A DNA stretch of 64,000 nucleotides, from NCBI RefSeq assembly GCF_963678635.1, contig NC_087066.1, positions 13,748,517 through 13,812,516 on the forward strand, given 5' to 3'. Both the position numbers and the translations under genes were made by a program. Below are positions 1 to 11,400 of the stretch, piece by piece. Each line of letters begins with the position of its first letter. Positions within the stretch are counted from its first letter, which is position 1. Under the pieces are notes generated by a model, which saw nothing but the letters and a program-made list of their open reading frames with translations, had not been told where the DNA came from and made no database searches. The DNA comes from Symsagittifera roscoffensis (taxonomy: Eukaryota; Xenacoelomorpha; Acoela; Convolutidae).

Positions 1-822
1 AGAGGGACGTCCTAGGCATGCTCTATATAGCCGGACTAGCCCACCACGCTTCAACCATTCTTTGTAATCCATAATCTTTTTTGATGAGATTTGCTCTAGA
101 GTGAGCGACTCTTTAAAATAACAAAACTATATTAAAACGCTTTTGCGATAATAACTAATAATAAATCATAACTTAAAAACCTAACTAACAAGGTGTAATT
201 ATATAAATGCAGTATATAAAGGTTTCTTAGAGCTCCAGGAACGAGCAGCAAAGGAAATGACAACTCGACTACATTCTAACACTGGAATGACAAATCTGTT
301 TGGTTTGTTGCCGTAGTCACAACCCTCAAAGGATTTTAACTATGGAACCAACATCGCAGCAAAGGAACCCATTGAAACCGACCAAAGGCCATTTCGATGT
401 TGATCTCACATACCGATCCCAGTCACTTGGCAATTCGCTCTGCACGTAGTCTCGCTCTAAACTTAACGAAATCAATACATCATTGCATCGATCAGAAGTC
501 TTGACACAATCACCCAAGACTACCCACGATCAAGGACACGCACTTTGAAACGCGAATAAAACAATCTTCTTCTATCTAACACGAACAACTACATCTCTCC
601 CCTCTTCAAGAAGTCACTGCTCTAAACTTCAAAAGAAAACTGCATCACCCGTCCTTCACTACAATAAACAGTTAAAAACTAAAAAACCCTCTAAGCCCCG
701 GATGGGTGGAACCAGTTCTAAACTAATATTTATAATTGGATATAAATACAAATATCTATCTCTATAGAATATTACTCACTAACCAATCATATCCCATCTC
801 TAACACCGACATTTATTTGTAA

Positions 823-850
823 GTGCTGAAACTACTTGTAGTTTCAGCAC
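823..850. repeat. Perfect 13-bp hairpin with a 2-nt loop
   Basis: The left arm GTGCTGAAACTAC is followed by TT and then its exact reverse complement. The loop is too short for a microRNA precursor. It may be the end of an eroded foldback element or a cruciform site. Confidence 0.8.
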
Positions 851-1681
851 CAGAACAAATTGAATAAATCTTAGACTATAGTTGTTCTCCTTCTGGTAAA
901 ACTCCAAGAAATAACTTGCAAAAACCAGTTTACACTAGATTTATTGAGACTAGGAGATATAAGGGTAAGATTAAGATTGGTATTAGACTAAGACGTTGCA
1001 CCAGTCTATCCGGCCGAAAATAAGATAGCGTGACGAACAGACAGTGTATCTTATCTGAAATTACTCTTTGAGTATAACCGAAAGGTCATAACTCAGTAGT
1101 GTCTCGCGCATGCTTTTAATGGTGACCACTGCCGTACCTCTTCCTGCTGTTGTCGTCGACCACAGTCCAGATGTTTTTTTTTCTGTTTTATTTTGTGTTC
1201 TAGGCGTGCTTTTTCTTCATCGCTTTTCGTTTTGAGATAACAGTTTGCCAGCTCATTGCCGAAGATGAATTTCGTTTCGTTGTATTCGATAGACATTTGG
1301 GGTTATTCCCTTCCCGTGCGGACTTTTTAAGCTCTTTAACGCATTCGTAGTCTGTTGCTAGTCGTATACAGCAGACTGGGATAAACTCTCTTCTCGCGTC
1401 TCTGAATTCTTGGTTACCCCTTTTCCAGAGTTCGTGTGTTCTGCTTTTCAACCGTGGATTGGTTGCCCTGCTGGTCGTCTGCCGTTTTTGGGTTCATTTT
1501 GTTTTAGGTGTTTTTGGAGCAATCGATCTCATTGGTGTGCGACTAGTTCTTCTGTGGCGGTTGGTTGCTAAGACATCCTTTTATAATTCTTGCCCATTTG
1601 TTTTGCTGCAACTCGGATGCAACTCGAGTTAACGTTTGAGCCTGATGCTCTGGTGGTTGCAATATTTGCTGCTCGAAGGTT

Positions 1682-1715
1682 TGAAAGAAAGAAAGAAAGA
1701 AAGAAAGAAAGAAGA
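1682..1715. repeat. (GAAA)n microsatellite
   Basis: Seven to eight uninterrupted GAAA units end in GAAGAAAC. This is a simple tetranucleotide repeat. Confidence 0.95.
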
Positions 1716-2804
1716 AACAAAAAAGGCTGAATTCCCATATTCTACATGAGCTACTTAAAAAATTAGGAATTCACTAACTTACAATATTATCAGTTGAAGA
1801 CCTACAACTTTTGCAAAGGCAATTTATAAAAAAAAGAACAGGAACTATTTGTGTAAAATGATTGCAAGTTTTCAAAAAAAATTATCGAGCGCAATCCTTA
1901 ATTTTTTTTAGAATTTTTTCTATTTTAATTTTTGTTACACAATGCATTTCGTTTGCGGCTCTAGGTGCCCGCATGAAAAAATAAATCGTCACATCAGGTT
2001 TTTTTTTAAATAAAGTTTCGACTCAATTTGTTTATTTCTGAGTGATCTGGGGTTATTTTCACTCTAATTTGCTCCAATTTTTAAAAATAAGTCATCAGTT
2101 TCAATATAATTTTCCAGAGCAACAGAACATCAGTTCAATGCAAAAAGTTATGGAGGAACTTTAAACTTAATAAGGAACTAACATACTAACACGTCTTTAC
2201 TGTCAACCCATTTGTTAATGTAACTCTTCGCTAAAAATTCTCTAGTTTTTGCAAACAGGATATTGGCGGACACGAAGCCGCAGAGCAGTATAAAAAAATT
2301 GGGAAAACTGACTTCTTCTGCGTGATGTTTTCTGTTAGAATCTTTTTTTTTAAATTCTTTTTTATAAGATTCTGAGGTTCTTTTCTATATGACTCTGAAA
2401 AATTTAGACAATTTCGTTTCCATGTGCCTCATCCACTTTAAACTTTTTGCAACAAAAACACCTAGATCTCAACACAATCAACTGTTGCAAGTGAGGAATT
2501 TTCAAGGGTATAATCTCCGTAACTGTAATTAAAACGTAGAACTCTGTCTTTTGATTGGTGAAAAAAAGACCCTTTGCAGTCGAACACTCTGATAAACTAC
2601 TTTACCGAGTTGATTTGTTTCAGTTCAGTTCAGTTCGTTCTGATCATATAGGCAATTTTTCGTCTCTTTCGGTCAGCTCGTGCTCTGTTCCTTTTCAGTT
2701 CTTTGTTTTGAATTTATTGATTCCAGTTTTTCTCCAGAAAATTTCCAGTATAATTTCAAAATCATTCGTTTTTTAGAGTTTTTGAATTCACTCGACAGTG
2801 CGTT

Positions 2805-3480
2805 TCAGTCTGTTGCAGCTCGAATTGTAAAAAAATGTTTCCGTACTTCTACACTTGCCTTCTTCAAAAACACTTCGCTGTCATTTGTCCTGGTGTCTCG
2901 TTTGCTTAGGTCAAAAATTTCTTTCGTCGCTTTCGGATCATAGTGGTTGTACCCACTCTTGAACATTTCAATCATTGTTCTTCGTCTTCTAAGGTACTCA
3001 AGAAAGGTTAGATCTAGTTTTTGCAAACGCTCGTTATAGCTTAAATCCTGTAATCCAATAACCATTTGTATTGCCCGTCGATGAACATTACCTATCAATG
3101 TTACATGTTTCTTTAACAGCAGATGCCATACTTGGATACAATGCACAAGATGAGGTCGAATGAGACCCTTGTATATATTCAGAAAGACAGGTCTTGTCAT
3201 TCTTACAAAAGTCTTCTTGAAAATGGCAATTACTGAGCTGGCCTTTTTTACCTTTGCGAAAATGTGCGACCCAAATGAAAGTTTAGTATCATTTGTAACT
3301 CCCAGATCCTTTTCTTCGGCCACGTTCTCCAATTGCTTCCCAAATAGCCAATAACTTCTTGCAGTATAACCAAATTTTGCATGCATGATCAATTGGACAC
3401 ATTTGTCAGAATGGTATCAGGATCAGAATGGGAGTCAACTTTCATGTCATCGCAGTAGAGAAGAACCTTGTTGTTAAAAA
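2805..3480 (-). pseudogene. LINE reverse transcriptase C-terminal fragment (CR1-like)
   Basis: The open frame 3392-2805 encodes the part of a non-LTR retrotransposon RT that follows the active site. It contains EKDLGV, the segment FLNIYKGLIRPHLVHCIQVW, and a Lys-Lys-His followed by an RRAIQMV segment, the usual order in CR1/L2/Jockey-type elements. Reading upstream on the minus strand (about 3420-3480), LLYCDDMKV matches the RT catalytic (F/Y)xDD box. An in-frame stop at about 3402 separates that box from the ORF. The N-terminal RT, endonuclease and ORF1 are missing, so this is a dead 5'-truncated or rearranged copy. The clade is inferred from motif order only. Confidence 0.75.
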
Positions 3481-3851
3481 CGTAATCAAGAAAAGCATTT
3501 AAAATTAAAACGAAAAATAGAAGCTACAAAGCACTTTTTGTGAGACGACGGAACTCACATCTTCTGAATTGGAAATAGATCGATTTCCGATTAGTAGCAA
3601 AGGAATGACTGAGTGGTTTCTCTTTTCCTGCCTACCATTGCGACAAGGATTCGTTTTCTAGATGCCATTCTTCTCTTTGCCTCATGGCTATGCGTTATGA
3701 AGCTGAGTTGGCAAACCTTTTGTGAGGCACAGTAAAACTAGGTTATCATGAGAAACGAGAATGAATGCATGAATGATAGAGATTACTTGCTCTTTTTGTT
3801 ATGCTTTTTGATTCCGATTAATTGCTTGAAATATTTGACCTTCATCATCAA

Positions 3852-4617
3852 AATGGCCGAAAATAATCCAAAAAGTTACGTTGATTTATTGAAAAATCTT
3901 CCCCCAGAATCCAATATTGATCCTAAATTAATGATTTCTATTATCACTAGCCTTTTGACAAGAGTTGATTCTCTTGAAATTGTATTAACTGAAAGAACTC
4001 AGCAAAAAATTGACTTAAAAAACCATGTTTTCGATCTCGAAAAGCGAGTAAATTTTCAGGAAAGATATTCGAGCAAAGATCGCTTAACTTTTCCGCTTTT
4101 TGATATCACCCAAACTCCCCCAACCAGTTTCCGATATGTGCAACCTACTTTTACACTTACTTTGGTGCCTATGTGATATCACCGGGAGCTATCAAGGCAT
4201 GTAATCTTCTTCCGACCATCAAGGATTCTGGTAAGAATGTTCCAATCAATTTAAAATTTGTCTATTTTCCGGACAAAGATGAGGTTTTCGGAAAAATGCG
4301 TATGTTATCTGGGCAGAAAGGTGTACAGGGGAAAAAAATTTTCACAAATGAACGTTTGGCGAAATTGAAACGAAATGCGAAGACATAAATCTTATTACAG
4401 CGACTCTAAACTGCCAAGCGAAAGTTTTTTGCCAACGACCAATGGCTCATTTTATTCCCAAAGTGTAAATAGTCTTGCAGCCAAAAAACAGATCAGTAAA
4501 AACCGGCCAAGACCTCATAACTATCCTCGAGCAGTTCACAAAACCTTCGTTACTGGGCGCCATACTGGTGCTCAACTAAATATTAATTCAACTCCTGATA
4601 TTTCGAGTATATGGTGA
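3852..4617 (+). pseudogene. LINE ORF1-like protein (degraded)
   Basis: From the ATG at 3852 the frame encodes a short acidic N-terminus, then a leucine/heptad segment (LTRVDSLEIVLTERTQQKI and onward) that looks like a coiled coil. This runs into an FQERYSSKDRLTF segment typical of the coiled-coil to RRM junction of LINE ORF1 proteins. A second frame (4173-4388) continues with PINLKFVYFPDKDEV and KIFTNERLAKLKR, typical of the C-terminal nucleic-acid-binding part. A third frame (4375-4617) is basic and Ser/Asn-rich. The frame changes show at least two indels. It precedes the endonuclease/RT remnant in the same orientation, so both belong to one element. Confidence 0.6.
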
Positions 4618-4751
4618 GAGAAGAATTTATTGACAGAATTTTCGCATCTTGATAATCAGGTCTCGAAAAAACTGAATATTGAAAATTAGTCGGAAGCGCT
4701 CAATAGAGAAAAAACAGTAACAGAAGACGCTAACAAATAAGTTCAATCAAC

Positions 4752-7420
4752 TTGACTGAAGTCTTATTTTTTTTCTCGTTTGACACGGAGAGAAAAGTAG
4801 AAGAATGTCATATGGGCGACCTAAAAGACAATTTTTTTTATTTTCTCAGAAAAACGTCCCTCAGATGCCATCATGACCAACTCGTTGTAGATATTAATCA
4901 GTTAGAACAAAAACGATTGATTGTTGCGCTTTGCGAAACCTGGCTATGTGATAATGATTATCTGAATCTCTATCATCTTGATGGCCACCATCCCTTAATT
5001 TCTAAACACCGGAACTATCAACGAGGTGGGTGGTGTGCGTTTAATGTGCGCGATGATGTGAATTTTCAGCTAAGCAAAGTAGAGGTTAATTTGGATTGCA
5101 TCAACAAATCTATCGTGTATAAATTAGTCAAGACCAATATTTCCGTTGTCTAGAAACTACTACAGAGCAAAAATGAGGACAGTTTCAATCACTACGGGAA
5201 ATAACTTCTGTACTTGATTGCTTTGAAACTATTTTTCTTGTATTTGGAGATTTTATTATCGACACTTTAGATTGCAACCCAATTTCCAAATCTTATTTTA
5301 ATCTAATTAAAAGCTGTTATGCGCATATTTTGAATAGCTAATCAACTCGCATTACTCCAACATCAAGTAAATGTAATGATAATTTTATTGCTAATTTTGA
5401 CGCTAACGTAAAAACACTGGACTCAACTATTTTTTTGATCTTTTTCCTGTAATTATATCTGGTTACGTGAATATTGATCCGCAAGAAATTCGAGATTATT
5501 TCTTGAGAAGTTTTAAGAATCTTTACCGTGACGATAATAAATATTCCTCTTGGAAAACAAATTGTCGAAAATTTAAAAGTTTAGTGATCCCAATGAGAAA
5601 TTATGTCTGTTAGTTGAGTCCATAATTTCAGTAATTGATCGTTTTGCTACCTTGGAAAAATCAAAATCACAAAAACAGTCATGGGTTACCGATTCAACCG
5701 ATAAGATCCTCGGAGAAACAAATTGGCTTTTCGGTAAGTGGGTACAAAATCCTACTGAATCGAATACAATGAAAAATTTTCAAGCTTGAAATTTAGTAAC
5801 CAAGGTAATAAGAAATGAAAAGAGAGTTTATTACGACAAAAAAATTGGGATTGGTCGAAATTCAAAAATGCTGCCAGGCCTTTAATGAATTTTGCAAAAG
5901 AAACTCCAAAAACACGAGTTTTTTGAATGCTGATGTTTTTAAGGAAGTTTTTGCCTTAATTGTTGAAAAACTGAGAAAATATTGATTTCGATTGCAAACA
6001 AGCATTGGTTTATGTAGAACGGATCGAAAAATCAATCTTTTTTTATGACATTTCTTACAATGAAGTTGAAAATGCCTTATATATGTTGAAAAACAATAGT
6101 TCAATTGCTCATGATTCCATAATTAACGAAAATAAAAGTTATCGCTGCCTGTAATTTCTGTAAGAAATTGCAGCCTTTTCAAATAATGCGTTAACAGTGG
6201 TTATTTTCCTCTAGGCTCAAAAGTTGCAAACGTTATGCCCCATTTTAGGGGAGGTTTAAAAAAGTTTTTGGAAAACTATAGACCTATTAGTTTACTCAGT
6301 TCCCTCAGCAAAGTTTTCGAAACGATAATATTCAATAGGATGTATAACTTTGCGAACAAACAGTAGATTCTTTATGAAAAACAATTTGGAATTCAAAAAA
6401 AGTCACGCGTGGACGCATTAATTGAACTCGCCGAAAATATTAGAGTTGAGTTGGACAAAAATTGATTGGTCAATCAAGCCTTGTTGGTCTCAAAAAGCGT
6501 TTGATATCATACATCCTGATCTTCTTTTATCAAAATTGGAAAAACACGGCTTTCGGGGCCGGATTCCTTGTCTTCTGAAATATTACTTCACAAATTGGTT
6601 TCAACTTTTCTCAAACTGATGATAAAATATCTTCCAGTCGCTCTATATCATGTGGAGTAACGCAAGGGTCAATTTAGGTCCGTTTTTGTTTTTAATATAT
6701 ATAAATGATCTTCCGAAAATTGCTGAAGTATCTGAGGTTGTTCTATTTACTGATGATACTACACTATGCAAAGCAGAAAAAAATTTCTGCGATAACTTCG
6801 ATAGCTCTTTAGAGAAAGTGGATAGATGGTTCAAAACGAATGGAATTTGTGTCAATCCTTGAAAAACTCAAATAATGAAATTTGGTAGTCTCTTTTCAAA
6901 AAAATATTTTGCTTTTGGTAATTCAGTTCAAATTACAAATGTGTGAATATTTAGGCGTTTTTCATAAGAAATTTACTTTCAAATTTCACATTGAACATGT
7001 GTGCAAAAATTAACTACGTTTTGTGGCATTGTCTGGAAAGCTAGGTTTGTTTTTTCTAAACTGCAGATGCTTCGCTTCTACAAAGAGTATGTAAAATCTT
7101 CAATCACTTATGGAACTTTTTTATACGGCAATACATCCTAATCTCACCTTACCGAGATATTGAAAATGTTTGTTTATGGAAATGCGATCGGACAAAAAAT
7201 GGTTTTTCTGTCTCAAATTTACTCCGAAGCAAAGCGAAAGGCGTAATTAAGATGATAAAATTTTCAACTAACGCTAAACAGAGATCGCTTACAGTTAGAA
7301 TTGTGCAAATTTTTAACTACTTAAAACAAAATGACTTGATACCTGTTAATATACCTGAAATGTCACAAGTTAGTTGTTTGAGATTCTTTAAACAGTTTTT
7401 TTAAATTCACCTAAAAGACA
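4752..7420 (+). pseudogene. LINE ORF2 remnant: endonuclease plus reverse transcriptase
   Basis: The frame 4752-5153 carries an APE-type endonuclease signature (LIVALCETWL, a DGHHPL segment and a Gly-Gly-x-x-x-F-x-VRDDV motif). Downstream, many frame changes and stops interrupt an RT: NYRPISLLSSLSKVFE at about 6275, VTQGSNLGPFLFLIYINDLP at about 6660-6700, and VLFTDDTTL at about 6745, where the usual A of the ADD box is T. A C-terminal segment with LRFYKEYVKSSITYG lies near 7070-7110. The element is the plus-strand partner of the ORF1 fragment at 3852-4617. It cannot encode a working enzyme as it stands. Confidence 0.8.
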
Positions 7421-7600
7421 ATTAGGACCTCTACAAACTGTTTTTTAACTTCAGCCCTTAAATTAATTTGTTTGTTGATGCTGGCTGTCTTCTATATACT
7501 CTCTAGTATATCCTACTCGATGAGCAGTACTGCTCTTTAGGATCTCCTTGCACGCATAATATATTGCTTTTGGCGTTGTATATGTAGCTGGTAAAGTAAT

Positions 7601-8375
7601 TCAAATTTCAAATTTCAAATCGTATTTTAGAGGTGTTGTTCCTAGCAATATTGCGACTTTCTTCATTGCTTTTTGCTTGTTTGGGTCTATGGTGATGGTT
7701 GTGTAGCAGCGATTGCTCTTACTGAGTGTCAACTTCCACTTAGTGCACCACTGCCTAAAGATATCTAGTGGTGGCTGCAGTTTAGTAGAGGCTTCATCTA
7801 GTGATTTGTCTGTTGTGACTGCGAAAAAACTTAGTCCCGCTTCTGGTGCTGCCCTTGCCACTAATTCATTTAGTTTGTTGCTTTAACATAGCCAGATGGT
7901 TAGTGCTAGATCCGATACTTGTGTGAGGCCTTCACTGAATGTCTTTTCTGTACTCATGGTCTCCCTCTGCCTTACTATGGCTCTGCGATCCGTCATCTTG
8001 GTGGCAAAGATGGACCAAAAGCAAAGGTTGCTCTTCCGAGCTCCTTCCGTTGCGGGAACCAGCTTGAAACCGTGCAACTTTTCTTTCTGACTCCAGTATA
8101 GACTGTCTTTGTTGCTATCATGCGTTCCCTTAGTTTTGTTGAGCAACTAGTCAGTACTACGAGTCAATAGCTGTCGGGTTTGTCGCTACTTCACCTTCGT
8201 TTTTGAGTAAGGGGATTATGGTAGCCAACTTCCTGGCTGATGGTGATTTTCCTACAAGAATAGCCTCCAGTATAGCCTCCATGGCCTCCGGGGCTGTTTT
8301 TTTTAAAATATTTTTGTTACTCTCCTTGTCAGGATCTGCGTTTTGCCTTTTTTTCAGTCAATGCACTGCCAGTTT
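7601..8375 (-). pseudogene. LINE reverse transcriptase fragment, second family
   Basis: Reading the minus strand from about 8375 down, one finds REMKLAVH, then PEAMEAILEAILVGKSPSAR followed by LATIIPLLK (RT start region). GLTQVSDLALTIWL is a decayed GxPQGSVLxP box, and AVTTDKSLDEASTKLQP with WCTKWKLTLSKS lies in the 7861-7601 frame (thumb region). The usual ADD is not intact in the open frame. The copy is in opposite orientation to the LINE at 3.8-7.4 kb and has different residues, so it is another family. The tandem array at 8416 begins almost immediately upstream of its RT start on this strand. Confidence 0.7.
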
Positions 8376-8415
8376 CATTTCTCTCATCTTGAACGCAATG
8401 CTTTACTTTCTTCCT

Positions 8416-11400
8416 TGGCATCCACAGCATTCCTCATGGTTCTTCTGAGGAATGCTTCTTTGGCATCCACAGCATCCCTCATGGTTCTTCTGAGGAATGC
8501 TTCTTTGGCATCCACAGCATCCCTCATGGTTCTTCTGAGGAATGCTTCTTTGGCATCCACAGCATCCCTCATGGTTCTTCTGAGGAATGCTTCTTTGGCA
8601 TCCACAGCATCCCTCATGGTTCTTCTGAGGAATGCTTCTTTGGCATCCACAGCATCCCTCATGGTTCTTCTGAGGAATGCTTCTTTGGCATCCACAGCAT
8701 CCCTCATGGTTCTTCTGAGGAATGCTTCTTTGGCATCCACAGCATCCCTCAAGGTTCTTCTGAGGAATGCTTCTTTGGCATCCACAGCATCCCTCATGGT
8801 TCTTCTGAGGAATGCTTCTTTGGCATCCACAGCATCCCTCATGGTTCTTCTGAGGAATGCTTCTTTGGCATCCACAGCATCCCTCATGGTTCTTCTGAGG
8901 AATGCTTCTTTGGCATCCACAGCATCCCTCATGGTTCTTCTGAGGAATGCTTCTTTGGCATCCACAGCATCCCTCATGGTTCTTCTGAGGAATGCTTCTT
9001 TGGCATCCACAGCATCCCTCATGGTTCTTCTGAGGAATGCTTCTTTGGCATCCACAGCATCCCTCATGGTTCTTCTGAGGAATGCTTCTTTGGCATCCAC
9101 AGCATCCCTCATGGTTCTTCTGAGGAATGCTTCTTTGGCATCCACAGCATCCCTCATGGTTCTTCTGAGGAATGCTTCTTTGGCATCCACAGCATCCCTC
9201 ATGGTTCTTCTGAGGAATGCTTCTTTGGCATCCACAGCATCCCTCATGGTTCTTCTGAGGAATGCTTCTTTGGCATCCACAGCATCCCTCAAGGTTCTTC
9301 TGAGGAATGCTTCTTTGGCATCCACAGCATCCCTCATGGTTCTTCTGAGGAATGCTTCTTTGGCATCCACAGCATCCCTCATGGTTCTTCTGAGGAATGC
9401 TTCTTTGGCATCCACAGCATCCCTCATGGTTCTTCTGAGGAATGCTTCTTTGGCATCCACAGCATCCCTCATGGTTCTTCTGAGGAATGCTTCTTTGGCA
9501 TCCACAGCATCCCTCATGGTTCTTCTGAGGAATGCTTCTTTGGCATCCACAGCATCCCTCATGGTTCTTCTGAGGAATGCTTCTTTGGCATCCACAGCAT
9601 CCCTCATGGTTCTTCTGAGGAATGCTTCTTTGGCATCCACAGCATCCCTCAAGGTTCTTCTGAGGAATGCTTCTTTGGCATCCACAGCATCCCTCATGGT
9701 TCTTCTGAGGAATGCTTCTTTGGCATCCACAGCATCCCTCATGGTTCTTCTGAGGAATGCTTCTTTGGCATCCACAGCATCCCTCATGGTTCTTCTGAGG
9801 AATGCTTCTTTGGCATCCACAGCATCCCTCATGGTTCTTCTGAGGAATGCTTCTTTGGCATCCACAGCATCCCTCATGGTTCTTCTGAGGAATGCTTCTT
9901 TGGCATCCACAGCATCCCTCATGGTTCTTCTGAGGAATGCTTCTTTGGCATCCACAGCATCCCTCATGGTTCTTCTGAGGAATGCTTCTTTGGCATCCAC
10001 AGCATCCCTCATGGTTCTTCTGAGGAATGCTTCTTTGGCATCCACAGCATCCCTCATGGTTCTTCTGAGGAATGCTTCTTTGGCATCCACAGCATCCCTC
10101 ATGGTTCTTCTGAGGAATGCTTCTTTGGCATCCACAGCATCCCTCATGGTTCTTCTGAGGAATGCTTCTTTGGCATCCACAGCATCCCTCATGGTTCTTC
10201 TGAGGAATGCTTCTTTGGCATCCACAGCATCCCTCATGGTTCTTCTGAGGAATGCTTCTTTGGCATCCACAACATCCCTCATGGTTCTTCTGAGGAATGC
10301 TTCTTTGGCATCCACAGCATCCCTCATGGTTCTTCTGAGGAATGCTTCTTTGGCATCCACAGCATCCCTCATGGTTCTTCTGAGGAATGCTTCTTTGCCA
10401 TCCACAGCATCCCTCATGGTTCTTCTGAGGAATGCTTCTTTGCCATCCACAGCATCCCTCATGGTTCTTCTGAGGAATGCTTCTTTGGCATCCACAGCAT
10501 CCCTCATGGTTCTTCTGAGGAATGCTTCTTTGGCATCCACAGCATCCCTCATGGTTCTTCTGAGGAATGCTTCTTTGGCATCCACAGCATCCCTCATGGT
10601 TCTTCTGAGGAATGCTTCTTTGGCATCCACAGCATCCCTCATGGTTCTTCTGAGGAATGCTTCTTTGGCATCCACAGCATCCCTCATGGTTCTTCTGAGG
10701 AATGCTTCTTTGGCATCCACAGCATCCCTCATGGTTCTTCTGAGGAATGCTTCTTTGGCATCCACAGCATCCCTCGTGGTTCTTCTGAGGAATGCTTCTT
10801 TGGCATCCACAGCATCCCTCATGGTTCTTCTGAGGAATGCTTCTTTGGCATCCACAGCATCCCTCATGGTTCTTCTGAGGAATGCTTCTTTGGCATCCAC
10901 AGCATCCCTCATGGTTCTTCTGAGGAATGCTTCTTTGGCATCCACAGCATCCCTCATGGTTCTTCTGAGGAATGCTTCTTTGGCATCCACAGCATCCCTC
11001 ATGGTTCTTCTGAGGAATGCTTCTTTGGCATCCACAGCATCCCTCATGGTTCTTCTGAGGAATGCTTCTTTGGCATCCACAGCATCCCTCATGGTTCTTC
11101 TGAGGAATGCTTCTTTGGCATCCACAGCATCCCTCATGGTTCTTCTGAGGAATGCTTCTTTGGCGTCCACAGCATCCCTCATGGTTCTTCTGAGGAATGC
11201 TTCTTTGGCATCCACAGCATCCCTCATGGTTCTTCTGAGGAATGCTTCTTTGGCATCCACAGCATCCCTCATGGTTCTTCTGAGGAATGCTTCTTTGGCA
11301 TCCACAGCATCCCTCATGGTTCTTCTGAGGAATGCTTCTTTGGCATCCACAGCATCCCTCATGGTTCTTCTGAGGAATGCTTCTTTGGCATCCACAGCAT

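Larger units (their letters stand above)
1..2804. other. AT-rich region without a recognisable gene
   Basis: No open frame here resembles a known family. The stretch contains a perfect short hairpin (823-850), a GAAA microsatellite (1682-1715) and otherwise unstructured AT-rich DNA. Two short overlapping minus-strand frames around 1093-1451 are charged (Lys/Arg/Glu-rich) but lack splice support and match nothing I recognise. Confidence 0.5.

Noticed and set aside
823-850. microRNA precursor
   Set aside because: The 13-bp stem with a 2-nt loop is too short for processing.
1093-1451. Two overlapping charged minus-strand frames
   Set aside because: Short, no recognised family and no convincing start or splice structure. 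Possibly an old element remnant, but not supportable.
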